In this document: in pieces, positions 25,281 through 33,972 of the stretch
How positions within the stretch are numbered: the first letter of the stretch is position 1
How the letters are laid out: each line of letters opens with the position of its first letter
NCBI RefSeq assembly: GCF_008692605.1
Contig: NZ_LFCT01000007.1
Span: 124,001-188,000 of the forward strand
DNA from: Sphingobium estronivorans
GTDB lineage: Bacteria > Pseudomonadota > Alphaproteobacteria > Sphingomonadales > Sphingomonadaceae
DNA length: 64,000 bases
Direction of reading: 5' to 3'
The notes under the pieces: generated by a model
Databases searched by the model: none
What the model was told of the DNA's origin: nothing
Seen by the model: only the letters and a program-made list of their open reading frames with translations
Made by a program: the position numbers and the translations under genes

Positions 25281-27278
25281 CTACAGCAGGCTGAGCGCAA
25301 GAATGATCACCAGCAGTGCCCCGATCAGGGCAAGATAGAGGTTGAGGCTTCCCGACTGGAGCCGCCGCGCCGCGCTTGCGATGCCGACCGTTCCCATGAC
25401 CAACGGACCGAACAGGCGCTTGGCGAACAGCGGCGCGACCGCGTGGCGATAGGTGAGCCGCCGCACGAAATAGGGCTGTCCGTTGGTCTCGCGCTGCGTC
25501 GAATCCTGAGGACGGTAGATCAGGCTGTAGAAGGTCCGCATCGCGTTCGAGAAGCTCAAGGCGGTTGTCGCTGCTCGTGCGGGATCGGGCCGGAGGCCAC
25601 CATACCAGACAGCGCTGCGGCGCACCCGAAACCGGCTGCTCACATACAGAAGCAGCAGAGGCAGGATGGCGAGCAGGGGCATCGCGATGGCGAGCGTCGT
25701 CGGCGAGATGAAAGCGAAGCTGTGGTCCGGCCCGATTGGTCCGCCGGTCGCTGGCACCAGCACCCAGCCGACCACCATGCTGCCGATCACTCCGGGCGCG
25801 AAATGCGCTTCGACGCCATCGTCGAGCGCCATGATCCACCACGGCATGCCGATCGCCAGCACGAGGACGCCCAGGCCGAGCAGGAGCACCGCACCATTGG
25901 TCCGGCCGGGGACGCGAGTGCCGGGCATTGAGGCCGGCCTTGCCCCGAGAAGACCGATCCCGAACAGCTTGACGAAGGTCGCGAGCGCAACCGCCGCCGT
26001 GAGCGCGAGCCCCGCGCCGGCGATCGCCAGCGTCAGCCGCGCGCCGAGCGTGGCGAGATGAAACCCCTGGAAGACAGTTTGGAAGAGATACCATTCGCTG
26101 ACGAAGCCAGCGGTTGGGGGCATGGCGCTCAGGCTTCCCGCGGCGATCAGCGCGCCGAGCCCTAACGGCCAGCCGGCAGAGCGCAGCACGCCGTTCTGCC
26201 GGACATGATAGTTCCCGGTGCTCGCGCGCACGCCATCGGCCGTCAGGAACAGGCAGCCCTTGGCAAGCGCGTGGCCGCCGAGATGCAGCAGCGAGACGGT
26301 CCAGGCGAGGCCGGCAAGGCGCGCATTGCCATCGGCGGTGAACATGATCGATGCGCCCAGCGTCACGACGGCGAGCGCCGCATTCTCCGCCGACGAGAAG
26401 CTTAGCAGCCGTCGCCAGTCATCCTCCTGGAACGCATAGAGCGCAGCGAGGATCGCGCTCGCAACGCCGACCAGCACGACCACGATGCCAAGGCCGCCGG
26501 CTCCGGCCGGAATCCACTCGGTGAGCGCGCGGGCGAGCGCAAAATAGGCGGCATTGAGCACGACGCCCGACATGAGTGCGCCCGTCGCGCCGCTTCCAGT
26601 GCCATAGGCGCGCGGGAACCATTCGTAGAAGGGCAGGAGGCCCAGCTTGGCGCCGAACGCCACCAGCAGCAGCAGCCAGATGAAAGTCTGCATTGCCGGC
26701 CCCATCGCGCTCGATGCCGCACCGAAGCCCGCAAAAGCCAGATGCCCGCTTGCCTGCCCGAGCAGGATGACGCCGAGCATCATGGCCACCGTGCCGATCT
26801 CGAGCAGGCCGAGCATGAACAGGATGGAGCGGCCGCTGCGATGACCGAGGCTCTCGCTCATCAGCATCACGCCGCCGCCCAGGCTCATCAGCTCCCAGGC
26901 GACGATAAGACCGGCGCCATCCTGAATCCCGAACACGCCGATCGCGCCGAGCAGGCTCATTGCCGCGCCGAAAAGCCAGCTTCCCTCATGCGCGCGCATG
27001 GGCGTGCAGATCGCCACGGCAAGCGCCGCCGGCGCCAACCCGAATCCCATCAGCCAGAGCGCGCTCGGCGTGAGCTGGAAATCGATACTGTCGCCGGCAA
27101 GCCGCGTGGGCAATGGAACGAGGCCGGTGCCTTCGGGCAGGGCGACAATGGCGGTCGCGACCCCCGCCAATGCGCCCAACGCGAGCGCCGCACGGGCGAG
27201 CGGGCGCAAGCCGATGAGCGCCAGCACGCCGCCGGCGATCCAGAGCAGGGCGGCGGCCGCGATCAGTTCATTCGCCAT
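25281..27278 (-). CDS. ND5/HyfB-like antiporter subunit of a membrane complex
   Basis: The 665-residue protein has about 14-16 membrane helices and matches the proton-pumping ND family: LGLLPFYEWFPRAYG with the Lys/His-bearing seventh helix, VLNAAYFALARAL, and a conserved SLLHLGGHALAKGCLF loop. A long C-terminal part lacks the charge pattern of the core. It is the last gene of the complex, overlapping the small-subunit gene by 11 bases. It would translocate H+ or Na+ in step with the peripheral subunits. Confidence 0.9.
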   Translation of the reverse strand: MANELIAAAALLWIAGGVLALIGLRPLARAALALGALAGVATAIVALPEGTGLVPLPTRLAGDSIDFQLTPSALWLMGFGLAPAALAVAICTPMRAHEGSWLFGAAMSLLGAIGVFGIQDGAGLIVAWELMSLGGGVMLMSESLGHRSGRSILFMLGLLEIGTVAMMLGVILLGQASGHLAFAGFGAASSAMGPAMQTFIWLLLLVAFGAKLGLLPFYEWFPRAYGTGSGATGALMSGVVLNAAYFALARALTEWIPAGAGGLGIVVVLVGVASAILAALYAFQEDDWRRLLSFSSAENAALAVVTLGASIMFTADGNARLAGLAWTVSLLHLGGHALAKGCLFLTADGVRASTGNYHVRQNGVLRSAGWPLGLGALIAAGSLSAMPPTAGFVSEWYLFQTVFQGFHLATLGARLTLAIAGAGLALTAAVALATFVKLFGIGLLGARPASMPGTRVPGRTNGAVLLLGLGVLVLAIGMPWWIMALDDGVEAHFAPGVIGSMVVGWVLVPATGGPIGPDHSFAFISPTTLAIAMPLLAILPLLLLYVSSRFRVRRSAVWYGGLRPDPARAATTALSFSNAMRTFYSLIYRPQDSTQRETNGQPYFVRRLTYRHAVAPLFAKRLFGPLVMGTVGIASAARRLQSGSLNLYLALIGALLVIILALSLL

Positions 27279-28053
27279 AGGTGCCTCCCCGGACGCGCTG
27301 CGGCATCCGATCGAGGAACATCAGCAGGGCTTCAATGATCGCTGCCGGATTGGGCGGGCAGCCCGGGAGCCACACGTCGACGGGCAGGGTGTCGCCAAGC
27401 CCCCGCTGCGCGGCATAGCCGCCGCCGGTGAGCGCGCCCGACACAGCGCAGGTCCCTGTCGCCATGACCCAACGCGGCTCCGGCATCGCCTCATAGGCGG
27501 CCTTCAGCGGCTCGATCATCGCGTTGGTGACGGGCCCGGTCACGAGCAACAGGTCCGCGAAGCGCGGGGAGGGCGTGAAGAAGATGCCGAGCCGATGCAG
27601 GTTGTAGATCGGGTTGTTGAGCGCCTGCAGCTCGGATTCGCACCCGTTGCACGATCCGGCGTCGACATGGCGGATATGGAGGCTGCGGCGATAGCCGGCG
27701 GTGGGCGCGGGGGAGGCAGGCGCATCGCCGTTTTCGGACCAGCGCAGATCCTCTCGCCGCCGCACCCCGAAAGCCCAGTCGCCCGAGGCGGTCATCGCCC
27801 CGTCCGGGCAGGCTTCGACGCAAAGCTGGCAGGCGATGCACCGGCCATAGTCGACCTCGATCTTGCCCGCCGGATCGACGATGATCGCGCCCGTCGGACA
27901 CGCCTCCGCGCAGACGCCGCAACCATCCCCGCAAAGTTCCGGATGATAGCGCGGCATGCCCAGCACGTCCGCCTGGCCATCATCGCCGTCGGGCGCCGGC
28001 CAACGCGTGGTGGCCGAACCTTGGCGAAGCCCGAAAAAGGTCCAGAGCGCCAT
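27268..28053 (-). CDS. Fused ferredoxin (NuoI/HyfH-like) and small subunit (NuoB/HyfI-like)
   Basis: The 261-residue protein joins two subunits that are usually separate. The N-terminal half has two 4Fe-4S motifs, CGDGCGVCAEACP (a C-x3-C variant) and CIACQLCVEACP. The C-terminal half (from about 130) is a NuoB-like small subunit with CNGCESE, GTCAVSG and PGCPPNP, four Cys for the cluster next to the catalytic site. It passes electrons inside the membrane-linked complex. It lies ten bases after the large-subunit gene and overlaps the ND5-like gene. Confidence 0.9.
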   Translation of the reverse strand: MALWTFFGLRQGSATTRWPAPDGDDGQADVLGMPRYHPELCGDGCGVCAEACPTGAIIVDPAGKIEVDYGRCIACQLCVEACPDGAMTASGDWAFGVRRREDLRWSENGDAPASPAPTAGYRRSLHIRHVDAGSCNGCESELQALNNPIYNLHRLGIFFTPSPRFADLLLVTGPVTNAMIEPLKAAYEAMPEPRWVMATGTCAVSGALTGGGYAAQRGLGDTLPVDVWLPGCPPNPAAIIEALLMFLDRMPQRVRGGTYGE

Positions 28054-28062
28054 GCCTGCCTC

Positions 28063-29580
28063 CTACCTGTCGCACCCGGCGATGGTGAGGCCGAAGCTCG
28101 CCTCGTTGATCGCATAGTCCATCATGTTGCTGTCCTGGACGGTGAAGGGGAAAGCGCGCCAGTTGGAGAAGGAAGGCGAGCGGATCTTGACGCGCGAAAG
28201 CCGGACCCGTTCGTCGAGATGCACCGCATAGACCATCGCGCCGCGCGCGCCTTCGACCCAGCCGAGCCCCTCGGAATTCGGCACGCCCGCACAGCGCTCC
28301 CGGATGGAGCCCTGCGGCGCCCGTGACAGCAGCGCATCGAGCAGCGCGAAACTCGCCATGATCTCATCAACCCGGACATGGAAGCGCGCGTGCGCATCGG
28401 CCTCGTCATGCTTGGCGATCGTCGGCGGGAACTGATCATAAGCGCCATAAGGATGGTCACGCCTCAGATCGCGATCGAGGCCCGATGCGCGCGCGACCGG
28501 ACCAGTTGCCCCCTGATCGAACGCCACCTCCGAGGGGAGCGGTCCCGTCGTCAACAGACGGTCGAGGAAGCTGTCGCTGTGCTTCAGCAGCTTGGTATAG
28601 CGTTCCGTGCGCGAACGAAGCTGCGCGAGCGACGGGGCCAGCCAGTCGCCGGGGTCGATATCGCGCCTCAAGCCACCCGGCGTCAGCATGTTGCGCAGGA
28701 AGCGGCTCCCGGTCAGACGCGCGTTGAGCCGCTTGGCTTGCTCCTCGAGCAGCATCCCCTCGGCCTGACCGACCTTGAGCGTCGTGGTGTCGGCGAGATG
28801 CCCCAGGAAATGGAGATGATTATAGATCCGCTCCATCTCGGCGAGCAGCACGCGGCCCCAATGGGCGCGCTCGGGCGGCATGCAACTCGCGCACGCTTCC
28901 ACCGCCCGGCAATAGGCGAAGGCGTGCGCCACGCTGCCCACCGCTGAAACCCGTTCGGCAAGCACGGTTCCTGCCTCGGGCGGCAGGCCCTCGAACCGCG
29001 CTTCCATGCCGCGATGCTTGAAGAAGAGCTGCGGCTCATATTCGAGGATGTGCTCGCCGACATAGCCGAAGAAGAAAGCCCCGGATTCGACCACGCCGGC
29101 GCGGACGGGACCAAAGGGCAGCAACTGAACGTCGAGCTTGGCGCCGGCGATCTCCGGGAGGACGCCGGCCGCGCGCAGGCCAGGCTCGGAGACATCCTCC
29201 TCGACGACTCTGCTTACCGGCCCGCCTTCGACCGTGGGATGCAGGACCAGTGGGCGCGGATCGGGATGGCCGAGGAAGGTGACGCCATACAGCTCCATGA
29301 TCTCGCGTTCGTCCCAACTGAGCAGCGGCCAGACGTCGGCGAGGCTCGGCGCCGTCTTGCCGATCGCGCAGCGCCAGACTGTGAAGCCAGCACCCGGCAA
29401 CTCCTCGATCACATAGCGAAGCTCGATGCGATCCTCGGCGACCCTGCGCGCATAGACCATCTTGAGCCGGCTGCCGGTGGTGCGCAGGCCCTGGGCGTTC
29501 GAGACGAGCACATCGGTGCCGATGTCGATGACCCTGATTGGCTCGCTCCGGGCGATCGGAGCTTGGTCGGCCGCGATCAT
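28063..29580 (-). CDS. Fused NuoC/NuoD (HyfG-like) large subunit without NiFe ligands
   Basis: The 505-residue protein has a NuoC-like N-terminal part (LLSWDEREIMELYGVTF) followed by a NuoD/HycE-like part (HRGMEARFEGLPPE, AEMERIYNHLHFLG). In group 4 hydrogenases the first metal pair is in RxCGxC; here it reads RVSAVGS. The C-terminal DPCxxC pair is also absent (the end is IAGCDR). It therefore cannot hold a NiFe site. It resembles the energy-converting-hydrogenase-related complexes of unknown chemistry. The ATG at 29580 overlaps the upstream stop (ATGA). Confidence 0.9.
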   Translation of the reverse strand: MIAADQAPIARSEPIRVIDIGTDVLVSNAQGLRTTGSRLKMVYARRVAEDRIELRYVIEELPGAGFTVWRCAIGKTAPSLADVWPLLSWDEREIMELYGVTFLGHPDPRPLVLHPTVEGGPVSRVVEEDVSEPGLRAAGVLPEIAGAKLDVQLLPFGPVRAGVVESGAFFFGYVGEHILEYEPQLFFKHRGMEARFEGLPPEAGTVLAERVSAVGSVAHAFAYCRAVEACASCMPPERAHWGRVLLAEMERIYNHLHFLGHLADTTTLKVGQAEGMLLEEQAKRLNARLTGSRFLRNMLTPGGLRRDIDPGDWLAPSLAQLRSRTERYTKLLKHSDSFLDRLLTTGPLPSEVAFDQGATGPVARASGLDRDLRRDHPYGAYDQFPPTIAKHDEADAHARFHVRVDEIMASFALLDALLSRAPQGSIRERCAGVPNSEGLGWVEGARGAMVYAVHLDERVRLSRVKIRSPSFSNWRAFPFTVQDSNMMDYAINEASFGLTIAGCDR

Positions 29581-31052
29581 GATGCCGCCCCCGACAGGGC
29601 GATCGCGATGCCATGGAAATAGCGCCACATGGCGTCCGGCCACCAAAGGCCGAAGAGCAGCAACGGAAGAAGCGCCAGCCACATCGGCGCGACGCACCAG
29701 GCGCTGAGCGTCCGGTCGGGCCGCTCCTCCGGCGCGGATGTCGGCGGGGCCAGATACATCAGCCGGAACTGGTTCATGAAGGCGATGAAGATGACGATCA
29801 GCAGCAGCGCCATGCCGTAAACCGCCCAGGACAGATGAGGCAGGCCGATCCCCGCGCGCAGGATGGCAAGTTCGCTCTGGAACAGGCCGAACGGCGGTGC
29901 GCCGGTGATCGCGGCAGCACCTGCCAGCCAGAGCGCGGCCTGCGCCGGGAAGCGTATCCAGACATCCCGGATGCCGCGGATGTCCTTGGTCTGATAGGCC
30001 CGCATCGCATTGCCGGCGCCAAAGAACATCAGCGACTTGTTCAGCGAGTGGTTGAGCATGTGATAGAGCGCGCCGGCAGTGCCGAGAATCCCGCCGAACC
30101 CGAAACCGAGCGCCATCACGCCCATATGCTCGACGCTCGAATAGGCCATCAGCCGCTTGATGCCGCGCTGGCGCACGATGAACAGCGCGCCGACCAGGAT
30201 CGAGAGCAGGCCGAGCGCGACCGTCACCACGCGGCAGGTGCCGCCGATGCCGGCAGCGTCGGCCACGCCGAGGAAGCGCACAACCCCCAGCATGGCGGTG
30301 TTAAGGAGCGCGCCGGAGAGCAGGGCGGAGACCGGGGCAGGGGACTCGCTGTGCGCATCGGGCAACCAGCTATGCATGGGGGCCAGACCGACCTTGGTGC
30401 CGTAGCCGACCAGCACGAGCAGGAACGAGAGCAGGATGATGGACTGGCTGGCATGCGGAGCGACAGCCGTGAGCGAGGCCCAGGTCAACTCGTAGGTCGG
30501 GCCATTGACGAAGGTGCCGCTCCAGTAGAACAGCACCGTCCCGAGCAGCGCGAGACTGATGCCCGCCGAGACGATGACGATATATTTCCAGGCCGCCTCG
30601 ATGCTCGATGCCTCATGCTCGAAGGCGACGAGAAAGGTGCTGACCAACGTCGTCAGCTCGATCGCGATCCAGTAGAGCCCCGGATTGTTCATCAGCGGTC
30701 CAACGAAGATCGTGAGCGCAAAGCCCGCGAACAGCGCATAGAAACCGGGCAGCCGCTCATCCTCGTCGAGCATCCGCATATAGCCGATCGCGTAGATCGA
30801 GGAGAGCAGATAGACGATCGCTGCGCAGAGGATCACCCAGGCCCCCAGCGCATCGAGCGCGATGTAGCTGCGGCCGTAGATCACCGGCTCGGGTGTCGCG
30901 CGCCAGACCAGCGCGACCGCGACCGCGAAGCTGCCGATGCTCGCCAGCAAGTTGATCGCCTCAGCGAGGCGCGGGCTGCGGCCGGCAAGTGAACCGGCCA
31001 CGGCAATCGCCGGGCAGAGCAGCAGCAGGACGATGAGCGTGCCCGTGGTCAT
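29577..31052 (-). CDS. ND4/HyfF-like antiporter subunit
   Basis: The 491-residue protein has about 14 membrane helices and the conserved ND features: LTTLVSTFLVAFEHEASS with Glu in helix 5, GYGTKVGLAPMHSWLPDAH with Lys in helix 7, and HMLNHSLNKSLMFFGAG. These are the proton-channel residues of complex I-type antiporter subunits. Its ATG overlaps the HyfE-like stop (TGATG) and its stop overlaps the HyfG-like start. Confidence 0.93.
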   Translation of the reverse strand: MTTGTLIVLLLLCPAIAVAGSLAGRSPRLAEAINLLASIGSFAVAVALVWRATPEPVIYGRSYIALDALGAWVILCAAIVYLLSSIYAIGYMRMLDEDERLPGFYALFAGFALTIFVGPLMNNPGLYWIAIELTTLVSTFLVAFEHEASSIEAAWKYIVIVSAGISLALLGTVLFYWSGTFVNGPTYELTWASLTAVAPHASQSIILLSFLLVLVGYGTKVGLAPMHSWLPDAHSESPAPVSALLSGALLNTAMLGVVRFLGVADAAGIGGTCRVVTVALGLLSILVGALFIVRQRGIKRLMAYSSVEHMGVMALGFGFGGILGTAGALYHMLNHSLNKSLMFFGAGNAMRAYQTKDIRGIRDVWIRFPAQAALWLAGAAAITGAPPFGLFQSELAILRAGIGLPHLSWAVYGMALLLIVIFIAFMNQFRLMYLAPPTSAPEERPDRTLSAWCVAPMWLALLPLLLFGLWWPDAMWRYFHGIAIALSGAAS

Positions 31053-31732
31053 CAGCCGACAAGCCTCTTCAGATCGAGGCTGGACGTGCTGCCGACATGC
31101 ACGGTCAGGTAGCGGACCAGCACGCCGAAGCAGGCGACCACCACCAGCAGGTCGAAGAGGATGACCAGCTCGATCAGGATCGGCATGCCGGGCACCAGGA
31201 TCTGCGCACCAAGAAAGATGCCGTTCTCGAGCACCAGCAGGCCGAGAATCTGGCTGATCGCCTCATGGCGCACGACCAGCATGAGGAAGCCGATCATCTT
31301 CATCGACAACATGACGGTGAGCGCCAGGACCACGACGGTCCCTGCCGCGCCGACGCGCACGCCGATATGCTCCGAGACCACCAGCGCGAAGACGATCGCC
31401 GCCGCGCCCAAGACCATGCAGGAGCTGGGGCGGAGCGCCTCATGGATCTCGCGCTTGATGTCGAGGCGGCGGATGATGCGCGCCAGCAGCCAGGGCAGGA
31501 TGAGCCCGCGGAAGAGCGCCGTCAGCGCCGCGATCGCATATAGCTCGGGAAAACCGCCGTAGAAGCCGACCGCCGCCGACAGGCCGGCGATCACCCAGGA
31601 TTCCGCGGCGAAGGCGTAGAGATAGTTGTTCAGCCAGCGCGAGCCCAGCATCACGAACGCGAGCAGCAGGCTGAGGATCGCCATCAGGCTGAACAAGGAC
31701 GCAGCGAGCGGATCAAGATGTTCGACCGGCAT
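31052..31732 (-). CDS. HyfE/NuoK-like membrane subunit
   Basis: The 226-residue protein has six or seven membrane helices; the C-terminal half (MLSMKMIGFLMLVVRHEAI and LGLLVLENGIFL) matches NuoK/HyfE, including the Glu in LENG. It belongs to the membrane arm. The ATG at 31732 was chosen by the hydrophobic N-terminus; the preceding in-frame codons are Ser/Arg-rich and lie inside the upstream gene. Confidence 0.9.
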   Translation of the reverse strand: MPVEHLDPLAASLFSLMAILSLLLAFVMLGSRWLNNYLYAFAAESWVIAGLSAAVGFYGGFPELYAIAALTALFRGLILPWLLARIIRRLDIKREIHEALRPSSCMVLGAAAIVFALVVSEHIGVRVGAAGTVVVLALTVMLSMKMIGFLMLVVRHEAISQILGLLVLENGIFLGAQILVPGMPILIELVILFDLLVVVACFGVLVRYLTVHVGSTSSLDLKRLVG

Positions 31733-31736
31733 GAGC

Positions 31737-32678
31737 CTATCCCATTTGCGAGCTGATGATGGAGAGGACCGCGAGCAAGAAAGAGGCCGCGAGCGGCTCC
31801 TGATAGCGATAGAAGCGAAGGCGCGACTGTGTTGTCTCGACGACGACCACGACGAGCAGCACCACCAGGAACTTGAGCAGGTCCGCGCCGATCGCGCCAA
31901 GCGCGCCGAGCGGGGCACCCGCGTGCGACAGGCCCCAGGGCAGCAGCAGCACGTTGCAGAAGATGGTGTAGAGGATGAACTGCTTCATCATCGACGCCCA
32001 TTTGAGGAGCGCGAGCAGCGGCCCGGAATATTCGAGGATGCGTGCCTCCTCGATCATATAGACCTCGATATGCGTGCTCGAATGGATCGGTAGCCGATCG
32101 GTCTCGGCGAGGATCAGCACGAAGAAGGCCGCGACGAGGAAGAGGTGGCTCGGGCTCCAGTAGAGCGCCGGCGTAGCGACCAGCAGATGATTGACCACGA
32201 ACGGGATCATCGACCGCGCAAGCAGCGTGATCCCGACGAAGACGACGATCAGGGTCGGCTCGGAGAGGATTGCGATCATCGTCGCCCGGCTCGAGCCGAT
32301 GCCGCCATAGCTCGACCCGCTATCGAGACCGGCGAACAGGATCAGGAAGGAACCGAGGGTCAGGATCAGCCCGCCGCCGAGGATGTCCCCCATGTCCGAA
32401 TAGGGCAGGGGATAGTCGGTCAGCACCGGGATCAGGATCGGCACCGTCAGCATACAGGTGAAGGCGATGATCGGCGCCGCCCAGAACAGCCACGACGCCG
32501 TATCGGGAATGACGATCTCCTTGCGGAACAGCTTCCACAGGTCGCGATAGGGTTGGAGGATGCTGGGCCCCTCGCTCCGCTGAACCTTCTCCTCGAAATT
32601 GTGGATCACCCCCTGCAGCAGCGGCGCCAGCAGCAGGACCCCAAGAACCTGGAAGAACTGGAGCACCAGGTCGCGCAT
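31737..32678 (-). CDS. HyfC/NuoH-like membrane subunit (first gene of the complex)
   Basis: The 313-residue protein has eight membrane helices and the NuoH family loops SILQPYRDLWKLFRKE and AETDRLPIHSSTHIEVYMI. It links the membrane arm to the peripheral subunits. The ATG at 32678 is preferred, with GAGG nine bases upstream. A 49-codon in-frame extension to a GTG at 32825 begins just after the aptamer but is not conserved in frame in the sister leader. Confidence 0.9.
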   Translation of the reverse strand: MRDLVLQFFQVLGVLLLAPLLQGVIHNFEEKVQRSEGPSILQPYRDLWKLFRKEIVIPDTASWLFWAAPIIAFTCMLTVPILIPVLTDYPLPYSDMGDILGGGLILTLGSFLILFAGLDSGSSYGGIGSSRATMIAILSEPTLIVVFVGITLLARSMIPFVVNHLLVATPALYWSPSHLFLVAAFFVLILAETDRLPIHSSTHIEVYMIEEARILEYSGPLLALLKWASMMKQFILYTIFCNVLLLPWGLSHAGAPLGALGAIGADLLKFLVVLLVVVVVETTQSRLRFYRYQEPLAASFLLAVLSIISSQMG

Positions 32679-32772
32679 CAGCGGCGCCTCGCGATCGACG
32701 ACGCGAACGAACTGCCCGTTCCCAGTCCAGCCATTGCGCACCGACTCCCACTTCTCGCTCCGCAGAGCCGGC

Positions 32773-32823
32773 GTGTGTCGGGACCGGGCGATCTGGCCTT
32801 CAACCCGTGCGGCGGAGACACAC
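32773..32823 (-). ncRNA. Second structured element in the aptamer 7 leader
   Basis: The message can form GUGUGUC/GACACAC (32823-32817 with 32779-32773), with a 37-base insert holding an inner stem CGGG/CCCG (32807-32804 with 32788-32785). The outer stem is shared with the leader at 24489-24540, while the inner stem has different bases that still pair. This is consistent with a maintained structure. Confidence 0.5.
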
Positions 32824-32841
32824 ACCCGCCGCGTTCAACGC

Positions 32842-32887
32842 GGTAGGGGTCATCAGCCGTTCGGCGGTTATGGGGGACTCCATCCCC
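32842..32887 (-). promoter_or_regulatory. Fluoride riboswitch aptamer 7 (upstream of the hyf-like operon)
   Basis: Minus strand: GGGGATGG, AGTCCCCC, ATAACCGCC, GAACGGCTGATGA, CCCCTACC. It is nearly identical to aptamer 5, and its last strand can also pair with a following CGCGGCGGG in place of the aptamer fold. Confidence 0.95.
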
Positions 32888-32912
32888 ATCCAGCAATGTA
32901 TCAGGCACACCA

Positions 32913-32941
32913 TGTTTAGCCTCGCAGAACAACCGCCTCAA
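32913..32941 (-). promoter_or_regulatory. Probable sigma-70 type promoter for the hyf-like operon
   Basis: On the minus strand TTGAGG (32941-32936) is followed after 17 bases by TAAACA (32918-32913). The expected start is about 15-20 bases before aptamer 7, which would place the aptamer at the 5' end of the message. Confidence 0.45.
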
Positions 32942-33036
32942 GACGAGATCGTTCCACCAGCAAACCAATCGAACTTGCGTAAATCGGAGGCTTATCCTGC
33001 GGTCATGAACGGGGGCGCTGAATTGGGCGCCCATGC

Positions 33037-33864
33037 TCAGGCGCAATGGGCCAAGAATAACGGAAGATCGCAATGGGCCAACACATGCCTGGTCGTGCCG
33101 CCCAACAGCCATTCAAGAAGCTGATTATGGCGATAGGCGCCCATCACCAGAAGATCGGCGTCCAGATTATGGGCTTCGGTGACGATCTGGTCTCCGAGCG
33201 TCTCCGTGTCGCGCTGGGATTGACGGACCTGGTAGCTGATGCCGTGAGCGTCCAGCAATTCGCGCGCGGGATCCGCCAATTCGGGCTCTTCGGCGATCAG
33301 CAGCAGCGTCACCTCGACCGCGACCTTGAGCCAGGGAAGAGCGCCTTCGAGCGCTTTGCGGCAGCACGCCGTGTTGTTCCAGGCGACCACGACATGTTCG
33401 GCGAACGTGTCCCCCGGCTTCAGCGACCATTTGGCCGGCACGAGGAAGAGTGGGTGGTGCGCCCGATGGATGGCGGCATGCAAGGCGTCGCCGCCGTCCA
33501 TGTTGGTCGGACGAGCCAGCACCAGTACGTCGAAGGCGCGCGCCTCCTGCTCGACATTCTCCTCTTCGGCCCCGATCCGCTCTTTCCAGTTGAGCGGAAT
33601 ATCCGCATCGGGATGCGACGCCACCCAGTCCTCATAGGCCGCAAGGGTCGCGGCTTCCCGCTCCTTCGCGGTGCCCTCGTAGCGTTCGCGAAGATGCTGG
33701 AATGCGATCTCCTCCGACGCCACGATCAGATGGTCAGGATCGACAACCACATGCAAGGCTTCGACGGTCGCGTCATGGATGGCGTGCGCGGATGCCTCGG
33801 CCGCGTCCAGACACGCCGCCGCCGTTGCGGACTCCGCCACAACAGCGAGAATTTTGACCGTCAT
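33037..33864 (-). CDS. Tandem-domain universal stress protein (paralogue)
   Basis: The 275-residue product carries two UspA-like domains and shares long stretches with the protein at 20579-21400, for example VEALHVVVDPDHL and MGAYRHNQLLEWLLGGTTRH. It is monocistronic. The ATG at 33864 follows AGGAG, but this binding site can be buried in a hairpin (33866-33890). The gene answers to aptamer 8 and ends about 95 bases before the promoter region of the hyf-like operon. Confidence 0.9.
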   Translation of the reverse strand: MTVKILAVVAESATAAACLDAAEASAHAIHDATVEALHVVVDPDHLIVASEEIAFQHLRERYEGTAKEREAATLAAYEDWVASHPDADIPLNWKERIGAEEENVEQEARAFDVLVLARPTNMDGGDALHAAIHRAHHPLFLVPAKWSLKPGDTFAEHVVVAWNNTACCRKALEGALPWLKVAVEVTLLLIAEEPELADPARELLDAHGISYQVRQSQRDTETLGDQIVTEAHNLDADLLVMGAYRHNQLLEWLLGGTTRHVLAHCDLPLFLAHCA

Positions 33865-33865
33865 C

Positions 33866-33930
33866 GGCCCTCTCCTATGTCGGGAGCGGGCACTCGCGTC
33901 CTACCCGCGCCCATTATGCGCATGGTAGGA
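33866..33930 (-). promoter_or_regulatory. Three-state expression platform of aptamer 8
   Basis: On the minus strand the last aptamer strand UCCUACC (33930-33924) can pair exactly with GGUAGGA (33904-33898). A later hairpin, GCCCGCUCC with GGAGAGGGC (33890-33866), buries the AGGAG of the stress-protein gene. Between them GCGGG can pair with CCCGC, which would break that hairpin. If fluoride holds UCCUACC in the aptamer, GCGGG is free to open the binding site. Confidence 0.55.
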
Positions 33931-33972
33931 GTCATCAGCCTTTTCGGCGGTTTAAGGGGGACTCCATCCCCA
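33924..33972 (-). promoter_or_regulatory. Fluoride riboswitch aptamer 8 (upstream of the tandem stress-protein gene)
   Basis: Minus strand: GGGGATGG, AGTCCCCC, TTAAACCGCC, AAAAGGCTGATGA, CTCCTACC. All conserved blocks are present. It is divergent from aptamer 9, about 275 bases away. Confidence 0.94.

Noticed and set aside
25281..32678. Calling the operon a formate hydrogenlyase or hydrogenase 4
   Set aside because: The large subunit lacks all four NiFe cysteines and no formate dehydrogenase or maturation genes are nearby.
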